Assembly: GCA_031273645.1 (NCBI GenBank)
Contig: JAISRM010000183.1
Coordinates: 1-7,739, forward strand
Source: Endomicrobium sp.
Lineage (GTDB): Bacteria; Elusimicrobiota; Endomicrobiia; Endomicrobiales; Endomicrobiaceae
DNA: 7,739 nucleotides
Direction of reading: 5' to 3'
The position numbers and the translations under genes were made by a program. Positions 7,281 to 7,739 of this stretch are shown one piece after another; the stretch's first letter is position 1; each line of letters starts with the position of its first letter. Under the pieces are notes generated by a model that saw nothing but the letters and a program-made list of their open reading frames with translations, did not search any database and was not told where the DNA came from.

Positions 7281-7661
7281 CTATTTAATTGCCCGTTCCA
7301 CCGCCAACACTGCTACTATCCCCGCCGCTATCGTCAACAAGAGCTTGTATCTTTTTATTGATTTCTCTAAGTTCGCGGAGTAGTTCAAGTGCGTCTGTCG
7401 TTCCGCTGTCCACCGCGACAACGTGTTGTCGTGTGTCGTCGACAAGTCCGCTAATCGCGTTTGTAGATTTTCCAATTCTTTCGTAGTCTGATTTATATTG
7501 TTCAATAAGAGCCTGTTGTTCTCTCTCATATTCAGCAACGTCTGCTCTATACTGTCCACTATCTGATTTTGTCGCGTAAAAATATCCAACGCAAAACCCG
7601 ACGACGAAAATAATAACAACAAACACAGACTTACCGATATTTTGCGCAATATAATCCGCAT
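7281..7661 (-). CDS. Candidate overprinted gene: exported coiled-coil protein with C-terminal membrane segment
   Basis: This frame is +1 relative to the spanin-like gene and lies almost wholly within it. It encodes 126 residues: a basic N-terminus and hydrophobic core (residues 8-19), a signal-peptidase-I-like site GFA|LD after residue 24, a Gln/Asn/Leu-rich probable coiled coil (about 30-105), and a hydrophobic segment LLLTIAAGIVAVLA (107-120). This order resembles a unimolecular spanin, but no lipobox cysteine is present, so it is not a standard outer-membrane lipoprotein. The ATG is 4 nt past the neighbour's ATG and would share its ribosome site at 11-nt spacing. Against it: G at codon position 1 is only about 27 of 126 here versus about 55 in the other frame, and the basic KSIKRYK before the C-terminal segment conflicts with simple topology. 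It may be a true Rz/Rz1-style overlap or a long chance frame. Confidence 0.4.
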   Translation of the reverse strand: MRIILRKISVSLCLLLLFSSSGFALDIFTRQNQIVDSIEQTLLNMRENNRLLLNNINQTTKELENLQTRLADLSTTHDNTLSRWTAERQTHLNYSANLEKSIKRYKLLLTIAAGIVAVLAVERAIK

Positions 7662-7665
7662 TCAT
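7285..7665 (-). CDS. Inner-membrane spanin-like protein (Rz-type topology)
   Basis: The product has 126 residues: a short N-terminus, one membrane segment SVFVVIIFVVGFCVGYFY (13-30), then a charged, probably periplasmic region with helices at about 38-65 and 88-110 (ALELLRELREINKKIQALV) and a Gly/Ser-rich tail (111-126). A signal anchor followed by periplasmic coiled coil is the architecture of inner-membrane spanins, which help disrupt the outer membrane at the end of lysis. No similarity search was possible, so this rests on topology and context. I choose the ATG at 7665 because it overlaps the upstream stop as ATGA and has AAAGG 7 nt before it. An in-frame ATG at 7701 has no good ribosome site and lies inside the upstream gene. 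About 55 of 126 codons begin with G, a strong coding signature. The +1 frame over the same span is also open. A simple membrane-anchored phage protein is the alternative. Confidence 0.7.
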   Translation of the reverse strand: MNADYIAQNIGKSVFVVIIFVVGFCVGYFYATKSDSGQYRADVAEYEREQQALIEQYKSDYERIGKSTNAISGLVDDTRQHVVAVDSGTTDALELLRELREINKKIQALVDDSGGDSSSVGGGTGN

Positions 7666-7739
7666 TTTACCGCCTTTCCAAATCTTTTTATTATCGGACA
7701 TTTTTTATTTCTGCGATTACATGTAAATTCTTTCCCGTC
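7662..7739 (-). CDS. C-terminal end of an upstream gene, unrecognised
   Basis: A frame open from the window edge encodes 25 residues and stops with TGA at 7664-7662, overlapping the next ATG as ATGA. Visible features are two cysteines (C7 and C14 of the visible part, a C-x6-C spacing) and a very basic end, KRFGKAVK. The stop/start overlap is the best evidence that this is a real gene end and not chance. I do not recognise the family. By position it may belong to the lysis or late structural set. Confidence 0.5.
   Translation of the reverse strand, partial: DGKEFTCNRRNKKCPIIKRFGKAVK
7673..7677 (-). promoter_or_regulatory. Ribosome binding site shared by the two overlapping frames
   Basis: AAAGG on the minus strand, 7 nt before the ATG at 7665 and 11 nt before the ATG at 7661. 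It supports 7665 as the spanin-like start over the in-frame 7701, and it is the only candidate site for the +1 frame. Confidence 0.55.

Noticed and set aside
7623..7661. Possible lipoprotein signal in the +1 frame around Cys13 (VSLC).
   Set aside because: Leu at the position before Cys is not accepted in a lipobox, and the hydrophobic core continues past the Cys, so this is not a cleavage site.
7665..7701. An upstream in-frame ATG at 7701 that would give the spanin-like protein 12 extra residues.
   Set aside because: It lacks a convincing ribosome site and lies inside the end of an upstream frame whose stop overlaps the ATG at 7665. The 7665 start has AAAGG at 7-nt spacing.
7717..7726. Ten-base palindrome TTACATGTAA.
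   Set aside because: It lies within a probable coding end, is AT-rich and isolated, with no second copy to suggest an operator.
1..7739. tRNA genes, CRISPR arrays, insertion sequences, attachment sites and long direct repeats.
   Set aside because: I saw no cloverleaf, repeat-spacer pattern, transposase or repeat pair on either strand; nearly all of the window is occupied by the listed genes.

Overview
The window is a tightly packed block of late genes from a podovirus-like tailed phage or prophage. Every gene I can support lies on the minus strand, so transcription runs from high to low coordinates. The DNA is AT-rich (about 40% GC by eye). Nothing identifies the host species. The spanin-like gene suggests a Gram-negative, double-membrane host, but that is inference.

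In transcription order: (1) the last 25 codons of an unrecognised gene (7739-7662), whose stop overlaps the next start as ATGA. (2) An inner-membrane spanin-like gene (7665-7285) that is matched almost end to end by a second open frame in the +1 register (7661-7281). Both are 126 codons, with starts 4 nt apart and stops 4 nt apart. (3) A 62-nt gap, the only real intergenic space, holding an 8-bp hairpin and a perfect TATAAT. (4) A DUF5675-family protein (7218-6811). (5) A RusA-type Holliday junction resolvase (6820-6494). (6) A large tail-nozzle-like protein of 889 residues (6493-3824). (7) A small virion-core-like protein (3821-3186). (8) Terminase small subunit (3182-2697). (9) Terminase large subunit (2704-1406). 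(10) The first 465 codons of a long helical, probable ejection protein that leaves the window at base 1.

The genes make a lysis-to-packaging module. The spanin-like gene and possibly the DUF5675 protein act in host lysis. RusA would resolve branched replicated DNA before packaging by TerS/TerL. The nozzle, core and ejection proteins belong to a short-tailed particle. Neighbouring genes overlap or are separated by at most 9 nt (except at the 62-nt gap), which points to one operon with translational coupling. The terminase pair sits inside the run of structural and ejection genes, which is an unusual order.

The observations most worth checking are the coextensive dual-frame gene pair at 7281-7665, the near absence of GATC (one copy) and GGCC (one copy) from the whole window, and the paired His/Cys motif of the DUF5675 protein next to a spanin-like gene.
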